Below, in pieces: positions 28,245-35,153 of a DNA stretch of 64,000 bases (positions within the stretch are counted from its first letter, which is position 1; every line of letters begins with the position of its first letter). The notes under the pieces are model-generated. The model had not been told where the DNA came from. It saw nothing but the letters and a program-made list of their open reading frames with translations, and made no database searches. The position numbers and the translations under genes were made by a program. The stretch is from Parasulfuritortus cantonensis (GTDB lineage: Bacteria; Pseudomonadota; Gammaproteobacteria; Burkholderiales; Thiobacillaceae), in NCBI RefSeq assembly GCF_004337445.1, contig NZ_SJZB01000013.1, positions 115,678 through 179,677 of the forward strand. Direction: 5' to 3'.

Positions 28245-29506
28245 AACATAACATGGCGTATATGGACTCCCCCCAAAGGCAAGGAAACTGATCGATAGGG
28301 GTGGCCGGGAGGAAACGCATGCAGTCGTATATCCGGCATCGTGAGTGGGTTCTTGATGACCCGTGCCGACATGGAATCTGCCCACGGTGCGCCAATCGCT
28401 ACAAGCGGCTGCAAGTGAGCCGGCAGTGTTATCGGCGTCAGTCCGTGTGGGTGCGACCTCTTTAGCCATGATGAGCGGTCAGTCTCTGAGCAAAGGCGGG
28501 GTGGGAAACGGTGTTTTCTCCTTGCTGAACCTAGGCGGCGATAGCTGTCATGTCCCGGACGATTGACGACCCGTTTATGGAAGAGGTCTGGGTTTGAAGC
28601 CTGCCAATTCTTCATGGCCTGAAGGGGGCTGATATGACCCAAAGCCATCTGCGGGAGATGATGGTTGTACAGCCAGGCGTAGCGCAAGAGCGTGGTCTCC
28701 AATTCCTCTCCGGAACGGAAGTGGTGTGTGCGCAGTACATCGGCGATACGCCCGTTGAAGCGCTCGACCATGCCGTTGGTTTGCGGGTGCTTGGGCTGGG
28801 TCAGCCGGTGCTCGATACCCAGTTCCGCGCAGAGTTGGTCGAAGGCGTGTTCCCCCGTCGGGGTGCGCTCACCGGCGGTGATGAAGCGGTCGGTGAACTC
28901 CTTGCCGTTGTCGGTCAGCAGGGTCCGGATGTGGAAGGGTGCGGCCTTGGCCAGGGCCGCCAGGAAGCGCTTGGCGTTGGCGGCGGTCTTGGCAGCATAC
29001 ACGGCGATGAACACCCAGCGGGTGGCCCGGTCGATGGCCACGAACAGGTAGCGCCGTTTGTCCTCGTCGGCCATCTGCGGCAGGTACTTCACGTCGACAT
29101 GGACGAAACCGGGGACATACGCCTTGAAGGGCCTGGTCTTGGGCTTGCCCGCCTCGACCGGCTCGCGCTTCGAGACACCATGCCGCTTGAGCATACGATG
29201 CAGGGCGGAGCGGGTGATCGTGGCATGAATGAACTCGTGCACGACGGCCAGGAGGTCGTCCAGGGACAGGTCGAGGGTCTTCCTCAAGACCAGGACGATG
29301 GCTTCCTGCTCGGCGCTGAGCGTCGTTTGCAGACGATGCGCGGTATGGGAGCGATCCTCGACCGAATCGCGGTGTTTCCAGCGCGCGATGGTCTCCACCG
29401 TGACGCCCAAGCGCTTGGCCAGAACCGCCATGGGTTCGTCGCTGGCCTGGATCATGGCCCGGCTCTTCGGGGTCGTGGTGGCGTTCTTGTGCAGCCTCAC
29501 TTGCAT
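28085..29506 (-). CDS. IS481-family transposase with run-on C-terminus
   Basis: 473 aa as read. The first 320 codons lie inside the element: a helix-turn-helix start (MAVLAKRLGVTVETIARWKH) and a DDE integrase core with Asp in FVHVDVKYL, Asp in LLTDNGKEF and Glu in NGMVERFNGR. The element has no in-frame stop of its own, so translation continues for about 153 codons through the 3' end of the host IS110-type element and antisense to cassette 4, ending at 28085. That tail is not a conserved domain. AGGAG lies eight bases before the ATG. It is probably active apart from the extra tail. Confidence 0.88.
   Translation of the reverse strand: MQVRLHKNATTTPKSRAMIQASDEPMAVLAKRLGVTVETIARWKHRDSVEDRSHTAHRLQTTLSAEQEAIVLVLRKTLDLSLDDLLAVVHEFIHATITRSALHRMLKRHGVSKREPVEAGKPKTRPFKAYVPGFVHVDVKYLPQMADEDKRRYLFVAIDRATRWVFIAVYAAKTAANAKRFLAALAKAAPFHIRTLLTDNGKEFTDRFITAGERTPTGEHAFDQLCAELGIEHRLTQPKHPQTNGMVERFNGRIADVLRTHHFRSGEELETTLLRYAWLYNHHLPQMALGHISPLQAMKNWQASNPDLFHKRVVNRPGHDSYRRLGSARRKHRFPPRLCSETDRSSWLKRSHPHGLTPITLPAHLQPLVAIGAPWADSMSARVIKNPLTMPDIRLHAFPPGHPYRSVSLPLGGVHIRHVMFHKKRSNLADKIPKTTVNMAPTKNFVRTSLRLPLNSSIRLLSPLLSFRYERMG
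28246..28254 (+). repeat. attC site 4, left fragment, split by insertion sequences
   Basis: ACATAAC (28246-28252) plus AT form the beginning of an attC directly after cassette 4. The continuation lies 2.5 kb away at 30753. Joining the two gives AACATATCACTCAAGCGGGA, which aligns without gaps to AACATTCCGCTCAAGCGGGA of attC 2. Confidence 0.75.
28262..28274 (+). repeat. Left subterminal inverted repeat of the IS1111-type element
   Basis: ATGGACTCCCCCC, the exact reverse complement of the repeat at 30737-30749. It lies 7 bp inside the reconstructed element end. Confidence 0.9.
28275..28530 (-). ncRNA. Candidate bridge-RNA region of the IS1111-type element
   Basis: About 256 bp of non-coding element DNA between the original transposase stop (TAG at 28533-28531) and the inverted repeat. 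In IS1111-group elements the guide (bridge) RNA is known to be encoded in this 3' non-coding end. The strand is taken from the transposase. Short matches to the target exist: ATAACA on the RNA sense strand (28432-28427) equals the left target half, and CCGCTTG (28408-28402) complements CAAGCGG of the right half. These matches are short and could be chance. No secondary structure was computed. Confidence 0.45.
28540..28545 (+). repeat. Target duplication GATAGC, left copy
   Basis: GATAGC occurs immediately outside both ends of the IS481-type element (here and at 29587-29592), giving a 6-bp target site duplication within the last codons of the IS110-type transposase gene. Confidence 0.85.
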
Positions 29507-29586
29507 CGCTTCAACTCCTGGAGAATGTCCCGCGCCAACAGTAAACCACGCCGGCGGGAGACAAGGGAATCATCCAGGACACAACA
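28546..29586 (-). mobile_element. IS481-family element inserted in the IS1111-type element
   Basis: 1041 bp. The ends TGTCATGTCCCGGACGATT (left) and TGTTGTGTCCTGGATGATT (right, complement) agree at 15 of 19 positions, all differences being transitions. The element is flanked by the 6-bp duplication GATAGC. It carries one transposase gene reading leftward. It inserted 12 bp before the stop codon of the host transposase, so the host gene loses only its last two residues and gains a run-on tail. Confidence 0.88.
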
Positions 29587-30663
29587 GATAGCGAACGCGG
29601 TACGTTCGATTTTCTTGTTCAGCCGACCGACCGGTTGCCCGTAGGGCGCGGCATCCCGGAGCACAGCAAAGCAGATGCGGGCCAACTTGTTGGCCAGGGC
29701 GCAGGCGGCCTTGTTGTGGTTGGCCCGGGACTGCACTTCAAGCGCCCAGGTGCGCAAGCCATCCAGGCTTCGGCTCGCTTGGCGGGCCACATAGGCCGCG
29801 CGCAGTACCGCCCGGGCACCGTGGGTCAGCAGCATGCGCAGGTAGCGGTCACCTTTCTTCGAGATACGGCCCAGTGTCCGGCTGTTGCCGGACGAGAACT
29901 CCCTGGGCGTGAGGCCGAACCACGAGGCGAAGTGGCGGGCATCCTGGAAGTGCGACACCGAACCGCCGGTGGCCGCCACCAGGGCGGTGGCCGTCAGCAG
30001 ACCGATGCCTGGCACGGTGAGCAAATGGATGCAGGCCGGACTGTGCCGCGCCACCTCGGTCAGTTCCCGTTCCAGTTGGGCGATGCGCTGCTCCAGCAGG
30101 CGGATTTCCTCGATGAGCAGGGTCATCGAACCCCGGATCAGGCCAGGGATGCGCACCTGGGGATCGGCCAGCGCCCGGCTGATCGCCTCGATGCCTGTGC
30201 GCGAACCCTGCGGGATGGCAAGGCCGAATTCCCGGCAGAAGCCGCGCAGGGCGTTGATGCGGGCGGTTCGGGTGCTCATCCAGAGGGAACGGATGCGGTG
30301 CAGTCCCTGCAAGGCCTGTTGTTCCTCGGACTTCAGGCGCACCGGCACGATGTCGGAAGCGCGTGCGGCTTCGAGCAGGGCGCGGGCGTCGGCGGCATCG
30401 GTCTTGTTGCGTTTCACGTAGGCGCGGACATAGGCGGCGGGCAGCAACAAGACCCGAATGCCCAGGCCGGCCAGGCGCCGGCCCCAATAGTGGGCGGAGC
30501 CGCAGGCCTCCATGATGACCGTGTCCACGTCCCGGTTGTCGAAGAAGCGCTCGAACTGGGTGCGGGTGAGGCGATGGGATTCGACCACCTTCCAGGCGGC
30601 ATCGGCGACGGCGAGTTGGAAGACGGATTTGGCCAGATCAACGGCCACGGTAGTAGCATTCAT
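29497..30663 (-). CDS. IS110-family (IS1111 group) transposase with altered C-terminus
   Basis: 388 aa as it stands. It has an N-terminal RuvC-like DEDD domain (VAVDLAKSVFQLAV, VIMEACGSAHYW, KTDAADARALLEA) and a C-terminal domain with the conserved TVPGIGLLTATAL and the SSGNSR serine block. GGAG precedes the ATG at 30663. Because of the IS481-type insertion, the last residues after AFAI are replaced by 29 residues ending LKRCK. Excising the insertion in silico gives 361 codons ending in TAA-free frame at a TAG (28533-28531). Catalytic residues are upstream of the change, so activity may survive. Confidence 0.9.
   Translation of the reverse strand: MNATTVAVDLAKSVFQLAVADAAWKVVESHRLTRTQFERFFDNRDVDTVIMEACGSAHYWGRRLAGLGIRVLLLPAAYVRAYVKRNKTDAADARALLEAARASDIVPVRLKSEEQQALQGLHRIRSLWMSTRTARINALRGFCREFGLAIPQGSRTGIEAISRALADPQVRIPGLIRGSMTLLIEEIRLLEQRIAQLERELTEVARHSPACIHLLTVPGIGLLTATALVAATGGSVSHFQDARHFASWFGLTPREFSSGNSRTLGRISKKGDRYLRMLLTHGARAVLRAAYVARQASRSLDGLRTWALEVQSRANHNKAACALANKLARICFAVLRDAAPYGQPVGRLNKKIERTAFAICCVLDDSLVSRRRGLLLARDILQELKRCK
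29587..29592 (+). repeat. Target duplication GATAGC, right copy
   Basis: Second copy of the 6-bp direct repeat bounding the IS481-type element. Removing the element and one copy restores an in-frame host transposase ending AFAIAA followed by TAG. Confidence 0.85.
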
Positions 30664-30736
30664 GGCGGACTCCTTTCGTCGAAATCTGATCCCCAGGCCC
30701 GGGTAGATCATTGGTGCTTAGACACCGCGAAAAGGC

Positions 30737-30749
30737 GGGGGGAGTCCAT
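30737..30749 (+). repeat. Right subterminal inverted repeat of the IS1111-type element
   Basis: GGGGGGAGTCCAT, the exact reverse complement of the repeat at 28262-28274, lying 3 bp inside the reconstructed element end (CCC at 30750-30752). Confidence 0.9.
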
Positions 30750-30752
30750 CCC

Positions 30753-30807
30753 ATCACTCAAGCGGGACGCCCAACAGCCGGCTTCGCCGGCTCTTGGTCG
30801 CCCCTTA
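30753..30807 (+). repeat. attC site 4, middle fragment
   Basis: ATCACTCAAGCGGGACGCCC, a GCCGGCTTCGCCGGC hairpin and CGCCCCTTA form the bulk of an attC like sites 2 and 5. The 3' end is cut at TTA by the IS5-type element. The sequence after that element (AGAAGAAACATATTGTTCC) does not supply a canonical core at the expected distance. Confidence 0.75.
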
Positions 30808-32025
30808 GGGACACGCTGAACAAATCAGCTTTCCGGCAGAATTCATGATGCAGAAACCCAGAACTTCAAATGGCGCGTCAGACAGGGCGGAACTCCGCGC
30901 CGACTGCGGGTTATTTGCTCGGTTTCGCGGTTCTGAGAAGGCCACTTTCCGGGTCCTCGCCATTTCAGGACACACCTTGGGTGTGAAACGCGAGCAATCG
31001 CCGCTTGGCGATCAGCAGATTGGCCAAGCCAAGCAGCGTGAACAACTGCGCCGTGTTCTTGGCCAGTCCCTTGTACCGAACCTTCCTCAGGCCAAGCACG
31101 TTCTTCACAACGTGGAAAGGGTGTTCGACCTTCGCGCGGATGCTCGCCTTGATCCGCTCGATCTGCTCATCCAGACGCCCCACCTCGGTGGCCGACAAGG
31201 CCTTGCGCTTGCCTGGCCGCATGGCTACATGCCAACGGGCATCAGTGCGCTTCTCGTCTCGTTTCTCAATGCCCTGATATCCGGCATCCGCAAAGACCAG
31301 ACGCTCTTCGCCATGCAGCAAGGCATGGCCTTGTGTTACATCGTTGACGTTGGCCGACGTGGTGACCAAGGTATGGACCAGGCCCAAGCCCGCATCGGCC
31401 CCAATGTGCATCTTCATGCCGAAGTGCCACTGGTTGCCCCTCTTGGTCTGGCGCATCTCCGGATCGCGCTGGCCGCTCTGGTTCTTGGTCGAGGACGGCG
31501 CGGCGATGATCGTGGCATCCACCACCGTCCCTTCCTTCAGCATCAACCCCTTGGCAGCCAGGTGGCCGTTGATGGTGGCGAAAATGCGTGCCGTCAGCTT
31601 GTGGGTTTCCAGCAACCGGCGGAACTTGAGCAACGTCGTGGCGTCCGGTGCGGCTTCCCGCGCCAGGTCGATGCGAACGAAGCCCCGGATCGCCTGGCTG
31701 TCGTAGATGGCGTCTTCGGCACCCTCATCCGACAGGCCAAAACATTGCTGGGCGATGTACATGCGCAGCATCCGCTCCAGGCCAATTGGCGGACGTCCAC
31801 GCCCTTCTCCCTTGGGATAGAACGGCTCGATCTCCGCTACCAACGCCGCCCAGGGCGTTACCGCCTCGATCTCGCCGAGCAGTCGATCCCGGCGCGTCAC
31901 CTTCGGCTTGGCCGCGTACTCCAGGTCAGAAAAGCTGCGCTGCATCGTCCTCTTCCCATCAACCCTCAATGCTCGAATTCTCGCAAACCTTCATGGCTTC
32001 GGGCCGTGAATAAATCAGCGTGTCC
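30808..32025 (-). mobile_element. IS5-family element inserted in the 3' arm of attC 4
   Basis: 1218 bp. Inverted ends share GGACACGCTGA followed by a partly matching ATTCA/AATCA stretch; TTA flanks both ends (30805-30807 and 32026-32028). It carries one transposase gene reading leftward. The left end has one extra G before the repeat, so the exact terminus and duplication length (3 or 4 bp) are uncertain. Confidence 0.85.
30965..31945 (-). CDS. IS5-family transposase
   Basis: 326 aa from the ATG at 31945, chosen because GAAGAGGA precedes it and because IS5-type proteins commonly start MQRSFSDLEYA; an ATG 24 bp upstream is the alternative. The DDE residues are Asp in GTVVDATI, Asp in LVFADAGYQGI and Glu in KVEHPFHVVK. 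The N-terminal dimer/DNA-binding block (GRGRPPIGLERMLRMY) and the QCFGLSDEGAEDAIYDS motif are intact. It looks complete and potentially active. Confidence 0.93.
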   Translation of the reverse strand: MQRSFSDLEYAAKPKVTRRDRLLGEIEAVTPWAALVAEIEPFYPKGEGRGRPPIGLERMLRMYIAQQCFGLSDEGAEDAIYDSQAIRGFVRIDLAREAAPDATTLLKFRRLLETHKLTARIFATINGHLAAKGLMLKEGTVVDATIIAAPSSTKNQSGQRDPEMRQTKRGNQWHFGMKMHIGADAGLGLVHTLVTTSANVNDVTQGHALLHGEERLVFADAGYQGIEKRDEKRTDARWHVAMRPGKRKALSATEVGRLDEQIERIKASIRAKVEHPFHVVKNVLGLRKVRYKGLAKNTAQLFTLLGLANLLIAKRRLLAFHTQGVS

Positions 32026-32073
32026 TTAAGAAGAAACATATTGTTCCGAAAATTGTCACGCAAAGGGTGAGAA

Positions 32074-32325
32074 ATGCCAGAACTGTCGGTTAAGGGCGTT
32101 AATCCTAAAATAGGCCATATTCTGGAAATCGAATTTACTGATGGGCACAAAGAAAATGTAGACTTTGCACCATTTATTTTCTCTAGCAATCATCCAGATT
32201 ATGAAAAATACAAATCCGTAGATGAATTTCTAAAATTTGAGATTGTCGATGGGAATTTGAATTGGGATGATTACACCATGATATTTCCTATAGAGGATTT
32301 GTATCGTAATAGGTTGGTGAAGTAG
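32074..32325 (+). CDS. Cassette 5: DUF2442 protein
   Basis: 83 aa, AT-rich, a single DUF2442-like domain: an N-terminal strand pair ILEIEFTDGHKENVDFAPF, and near the end FEIVDGNLNWDD followed by IFPIEDLY. DUF2442 proteins are small, often associated with toxin-antitoxin or mobile loci and common in cassettes; the biochemical role is not known. Its stop lies 4 bp before attC 5. Upstream, after the IS5-type end, AGGGTGAG precedes the ATG. Confidence 0.85.
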   Translation: MPELSVKGVNPKIGHILEIEFTDGHKENVDFAPFIFSSNHPDYEKYKSVDEFLKFEIVDGNLNWDDYTMIFPIEDLYRNRLVK

Positions 32326-32406
32326 GTGTAACGAGCGCTTCGAGTGGGACGCTCCAACAGCCGGCCCCGCCGTTTGTTTCCGCGCCCCTCAAGCTAAGCG
32401 TTAACG
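32326..32406 (+). repeat. attC site 5
   Basis: The 81-bp site runs from GTGTAAC (32326-32332) to GTTAACG (32400-32406). It is nearly identical to attC 3 through AGCGCTTCGAGTGGGACG and the 3' arm CGCGCCCCTCAAGCTA, differing mainly in the central loop (GGCCCCGCCGTT). Confidence 0.88.
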
Positions 32407-32408
32407 CG

Positions 32409-32891
32409 ATGCGTTTCCTACTCACGAGCCTTTTTCTCATGGTGGCTCAAGCTGTTTGGGCCGAGCCAACGGTCACGCTTGTCCGTGTACTAAAAACCGA
32501 CAACAAATTGCAGTTATTGGCAAAAGAAAAGGTGGTTCGTGAGTTCCACGTCGTATTCGGGGCAAACCCAAAGGGCCACAAGAGGCAGGAAGGTGATGAG
32601 CGAACGCCAGAGGGTTCATACACGCTCGATTACAAGAACGCCGACAGCGCTTTCTACAAAGCCATTCACATTTCATATCCAAACGCCAAGGACATCGCCT
32701 CGGCGAAAGCACGTGGCGTCAATCCGGGCGGGCAGGTAATGATTCATGGCCAGAAAAATGGTCTAGGTTGGCTTTCGCCGATCAGCCAACATCTCAACTG
32801 GACAAACGGTTGCGTGGCGCTTTCCAACGCGGACATGGATGTCGTTTGGGCGCTGGTCAAGGTGGGAACGCCGATAGAGATCCTGCCATAG
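32409..32891 (+). CDS. L,D-transpeptidase (YkuD) family protein, last cassette-like gene
   Basis: 160 aa. A signal peptide (MRFLLTSLFLMVAQAVWA) directs it to the periplasm. The YkuD domain has MIHGQKNGLGW with the catalytic His and TNGCVALSNADM with the catalytic Cys, and EGDERTPEGSYTL earlier. Such enzymes form 3-3 peptidoglycan cross-links or attach lipoproteins. It starts 2 bp after attC 5 like a cassette gene, and its GC is about 50%, but no attC follows its stop. Either it lost its attC or it is the gene at the array edge. Confidence 0.88.
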   Translation: MRFLLTSLFLMVAQAVWAEPTVTLVRVLKTDNKLQLLAKEKVVREFHVVFGANPKGHKRQEGDERTPEGSYTLDYKNADSAFYKAIHISYPNAKDIASAKARGVNPGGQVMIHGQKNGLGWLSPISQHLNWTNGCVALSNADMDVVWALVKVGTPIEILP

Positions 32892-33167
32892 GCCTTCCCG
32901 CGAGCGCGTCGAGTCGGCCGTGCCGACATCCGGTTCGGCCCGCGGTTGTCGTGCGGTACCAACCGTACGTCGGCAACGGTGCGTGCGGCGACCTCATCTG
33001 CGTTGCGGCGGTACGGGGGGGTACGGGGCCACACCGCGCGGGAGGGAACTCCTCCCGGGAGGCCTGGGAAAGTTGGCCACCTGGGCCCGCGACCACGGCG
33101 TCGCCGGCACGATCGTTCTCCTGGCGCGGAGCCTGCGCGCCGGGGGCATCGTCGGCGTCGGCGAGCG
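32892..33167 (+). other. Intergenic region at the right edge of the cassette array
   Basis: 276 bp in which base composition returns to the chromosomal level. Small frames exist (for example 32920-33171 plus) but lack start context and recognisable sequence. There is no attC core pair, no terminator with a U-run and no recombinase fragment. An inverted GGGAACTCCTCCC/GGGAGGCC-type stem near 33045-33065 is weak. Confidence 0.4.
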
Positions 33168-34058
33168 CTAAGTTGGCCTGTCCGCGTCCCGAGCGGCCCC
33201 TCTCGGCGGCGTGAAGAAGCGCGCCTTCAGTTCGTCCAGGCCCAGCGTCTCCAACAGCTCGTTCAGTCGTTCCGCCTGCCGGGGCATCGGCTTGCCCTTG
33301 CGGGTGGCGATGATCAGCTCGTTCTTCATGGAATGCTCCCAGCCGACCAGTTCGGTGACGTTGACCTGGTAGCCGTGCGCCTCCAATTGCAGGCAGCGCA
33401 GGACGTTGGTCAGGTGGCTGCCGAACTCGCGCGTGTGGATGGGGTGGCGCCAGATCTCGGCCAGCACCTCGCGCTTGACGGCCGCGCCCTTGTTCTTGCG
33501 CAGGACGGCGGCCACCTCGGCCTGGCAGCAGGGGACCAGGACGATGTAGCGGGCCTGCTTGGCGAGCGCGAAGCGGATGGCGTCGTCGGTGGCGGTGTTG
33601 CACGCATGCAGGGCGGTGACGACGTCGACGCGCGCCGGCAGGCGGTCGCTGGCGATCGACTCGGCCACCGACAGGTTCAGGAAGGACATGCCGGCGAAGC
33701 CCAGGCGGGCGGCCAGTTCCTCGGACCGGGCGACCAGTTCCGGGCGGGTCTCGATGCCGTAGATGTGCGGGTTGCCGTCGAGCCCCTTGAAGAACAGGTC
33801 GTACAGGATGAAGCCGAGGTAGGACTTGCCGGCGCCGTGGTCGACCAGGCTGAGGTCGGGATGCTCGCCGCGCACGTCCTGCAGGAGCGGCTCGATGAAC
33901 TGGTACAGGTGATACACCTGCTTGAGCTTGCGCCGGCTGTCCTGGTTGATGCGCCCGTCGCGGGTCAGGATGTGCAGTTCCTTGAGCAGTTCGACGGACT
34001 GGCCGGGGCGGATTTCCGGCATCAGCTGGACGGGGGTGCCGGGTATCTTGGCGGGCAT
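33168..34058 (-). CDS. SAM-dependent methyltransferase of unknown substrate
   Basis: 296 aa. It has a Rossmann methyltransferase core: motif I LVDHGAGKSYLGFILYDLF near residue 70, an acidic SAM-binding position in IYGIETRPELV, then VDVVTALHACNTATDDAI and YIVLVPCCQAEVAAVL. The LHACN and PCC motifs occur in a branch of methyltransferases (METTL25/GSTCD-like) whose targets include protein and RNA, so the substrate cannot be given. It is a stand-alone gene on the minus strand, separated from the M48 peptidase by 60 bp. Confidence 0.8.
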   Translation of the reverse strand: MPAKIPGTPVQLMPEIRPGQSVELLKELHILTRDGRINQDSRRKLKQVYHLYQFIEPLLQDVRGEHPDLSLVDHGAGKSYLGFILYDLFFKGLDGNPHIYGIETRPELVARSEELAARLGFAGMSFLNLSVAESIASDRLPARVDVVTALHACNTATDDAIRFALAKQARYIVLVPCCQAEVAAVLRKNKGAAVKREVLAEIWRHPIHTREFGSHLTNVLRCLQLEAHGYQVNVTELVGWEHSMKNELIIATRKGKPMPRQAERLNELLETLGLDELKARFFTPPRGAARDADRPT

Positions 34059-34118
34059 GGCGGTGGCTGAGGTTCAAACAGGCGTTACTTTACCGCGCCG
34101 GCGCCGGTCGGGCGTGCG

Positions 34119-35153
34119 TCAGCGCGCGGCGCCGCGCAACGCCTCGATGCGTTCGCGGCTGGCCGGGTGCGACGACAGGTAGTCGAGGGCGCTGCCGTCG
34201 CTGGCCACGGCGTCCCGGTGGGCCGCCTCCAGGCGGACCAGCATGTCGCCCAGGCGGGCCGCCGGGATGCCGTTGCGGCGCAGCATGTTGGCGGCGTAGG
34301 CGTCCGCCTCGCGCTCGTGGTCGCGCGAATAGCCGGCTTCCAGCAGCATGGTCGGCAGACCGGCCGCGAAGCTGCTGACGTCGCCCATGTACCAGGCGAC
34401 GACCAGGCCGACGATGGAGCTCTGGATCAGCATGCGCAGGCTGTGCCGGCCCTCGACGTGGCCCAGCTCGTGGGCCAGGACGGCGAGCACCTCCTGGTCG
34501 TTGCCGGCCAGGGTGACCAGCTGGTCGGTGACCACGATAGTGCCGTCGGGCAGGGTGAAGGCGTTGGCGCCGACCCGGCCGCCGTCGCGGTAGACGATGT
34601 GATAGGCGGGCCGCCGGCCGTCCGGGGTGGCCAGGGCGGCGAACTCGGCCACCAGTGCCTGCCGGCGCGCCGCCGGCAGCTTGCTGGGCGCGAACAGGGA
34701 GCGGTCGAGCAGGGTCAGGGTGCTGCCGCCCACCTGGTTGACCAGCCGCTCCGGCAGTTCGTAGGCCAGCCAGGTGGAGGCCGCCGGCAGGCCCCAGCGG
34801 TAGCCGGCCAGGACGGCCGCCACCGAGAGGACGATGGCGAGCAGGGCCCAGCGCCAGCGTGCCTGCATGTGCACGACCCAGCCGTCGCGGTGGCCGCTGG
34901 CGCCGAGCAGGGCGGCGAAGCCGGCCTGGTCGCGGACCTCGCAATGGGCGCCGTCCGGGAATTTCACCAGCCGGGGCGTGGCGCCCATCGGCTCGGATAC
35001 GCGCAGGCCGGCGAGCGGCTCGATGCGCTCGACGTCCCCACCGCTGACCGCCAGGCGGTCGCCCGCCAGGCGCAGCTCGACACGGTGGACGCGGGCGCTG
35101 CGGCCGTCGTAGTAGTCGGCGGCGACGACGGCGTCAGAACGAGATGTCGACAT
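34119..35153 (-). CDS. M48-family membrane-associated metallopeptidase
   Basis: 344 aa from the ATG at 35153. A soluble N-terminal domain of about 95 residues, one membrane helix (about 98-118), then an M48 peptidase domain with zinc motif HELGHVEGRH, third ligand Glu in DHEREADAYAA and a further hydrophobic stretch after the HExxH. The catalytic set is complete. Its start overlaps the end of the DUF898 gene by 20 bp. YjgN-like DUF898 and M48 peptidase pairs are frequent in Proteobacteria, which suggests a shared membrane-protein quality role; that is inference. Confidence 0.9.
   Translation of the reverse strand: MSTSRSDAVVAADYYDGRSARVHRVELRLAGDRLAVSGGDVERIEPLAGLRVSEPMGATPRLVKFPDGAHCEVRDQAGFAALLGASGHRDGWVVHMQARWRWALLAIVLSVAAVLAGYRWGLPAASTWLAYELPERLVNQVGGSTLTLLDRSLFAPSKLPAARRQALVAEFAALATPDGRRPAYHIVYRDGGRVGANAFTLPDGTIVVTDQLVTLAGNDQEVLAVLAHELGHVEGRHSLRMLIQSSIVGLVVAWYMGDVSSFAAGLPTMLLEAGYSRDHEREADAYAANMLRRNGIPAARLGDMLVRLEAAHRDAVASDGSALDYLSSHPASRERIEALRGAAR

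Larger units (their letters stand above)
28255..30752 (-). mobile_element. IS110-family (IS1111 group) element inserted in attC 4
   Basis: Subterminal 13-bp perfect inverted repeats ATGGACTCCCCCC lie at 28262-28274 and 30737-30749, with 7 bp outside the left copy and 3 bp outside the right, an asymmetry described for IS1111-group elements. Those limits leave a gap-free attC when the element is removed, with no target duplication. The transposase reads leftward from 30663. The present 2498 bp include a 1041-bp IS481-type insertion and its 6-bp duplication, so the element was originally about 1451 bp. Targeting of attC is a known property of the IS1111-attC group. Confidence 0.9.
25707..32891 (+). 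mobile_element. Integron cassette array without integrase in the window (CALIN-like)
   Basis: A run of low-GC plus-strand ORFs, each followed closely by an attC-type site of 70-81 bp, in a chromosome of about 70% GC. The sites share imperfect palindromic arms: an AAC core at the 5' end, CTCAAGCGGGACG or CGAGTGGGACG, a variable GC hairpin, then CGCCCCT and a GTTA core at the 3' end. Orientation is constant (gene then attC, left to right). No tyrosine integrase is encoded within the window on either side, so this is either a cluster of attC sites lacking an integrase or the distal part of an integron rearranged away from intI. Three insertion sequences are embedded in it. Confidence 0.85.

Noticed and set aside
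28085..28545. C-terminal 153 residues of the IS481-type transposase frame as a domain
   Set aside because: They are run-on translation of the host element's 3' region and antisense of cassette 4, not conserved protein.
32920..33171. Small plus-strand ORF after the last cassette
   Set aside because: Arg/Gly-rich, no ribosome site, no recognisable sequence, and it overlaps the methyltransferase stop region.
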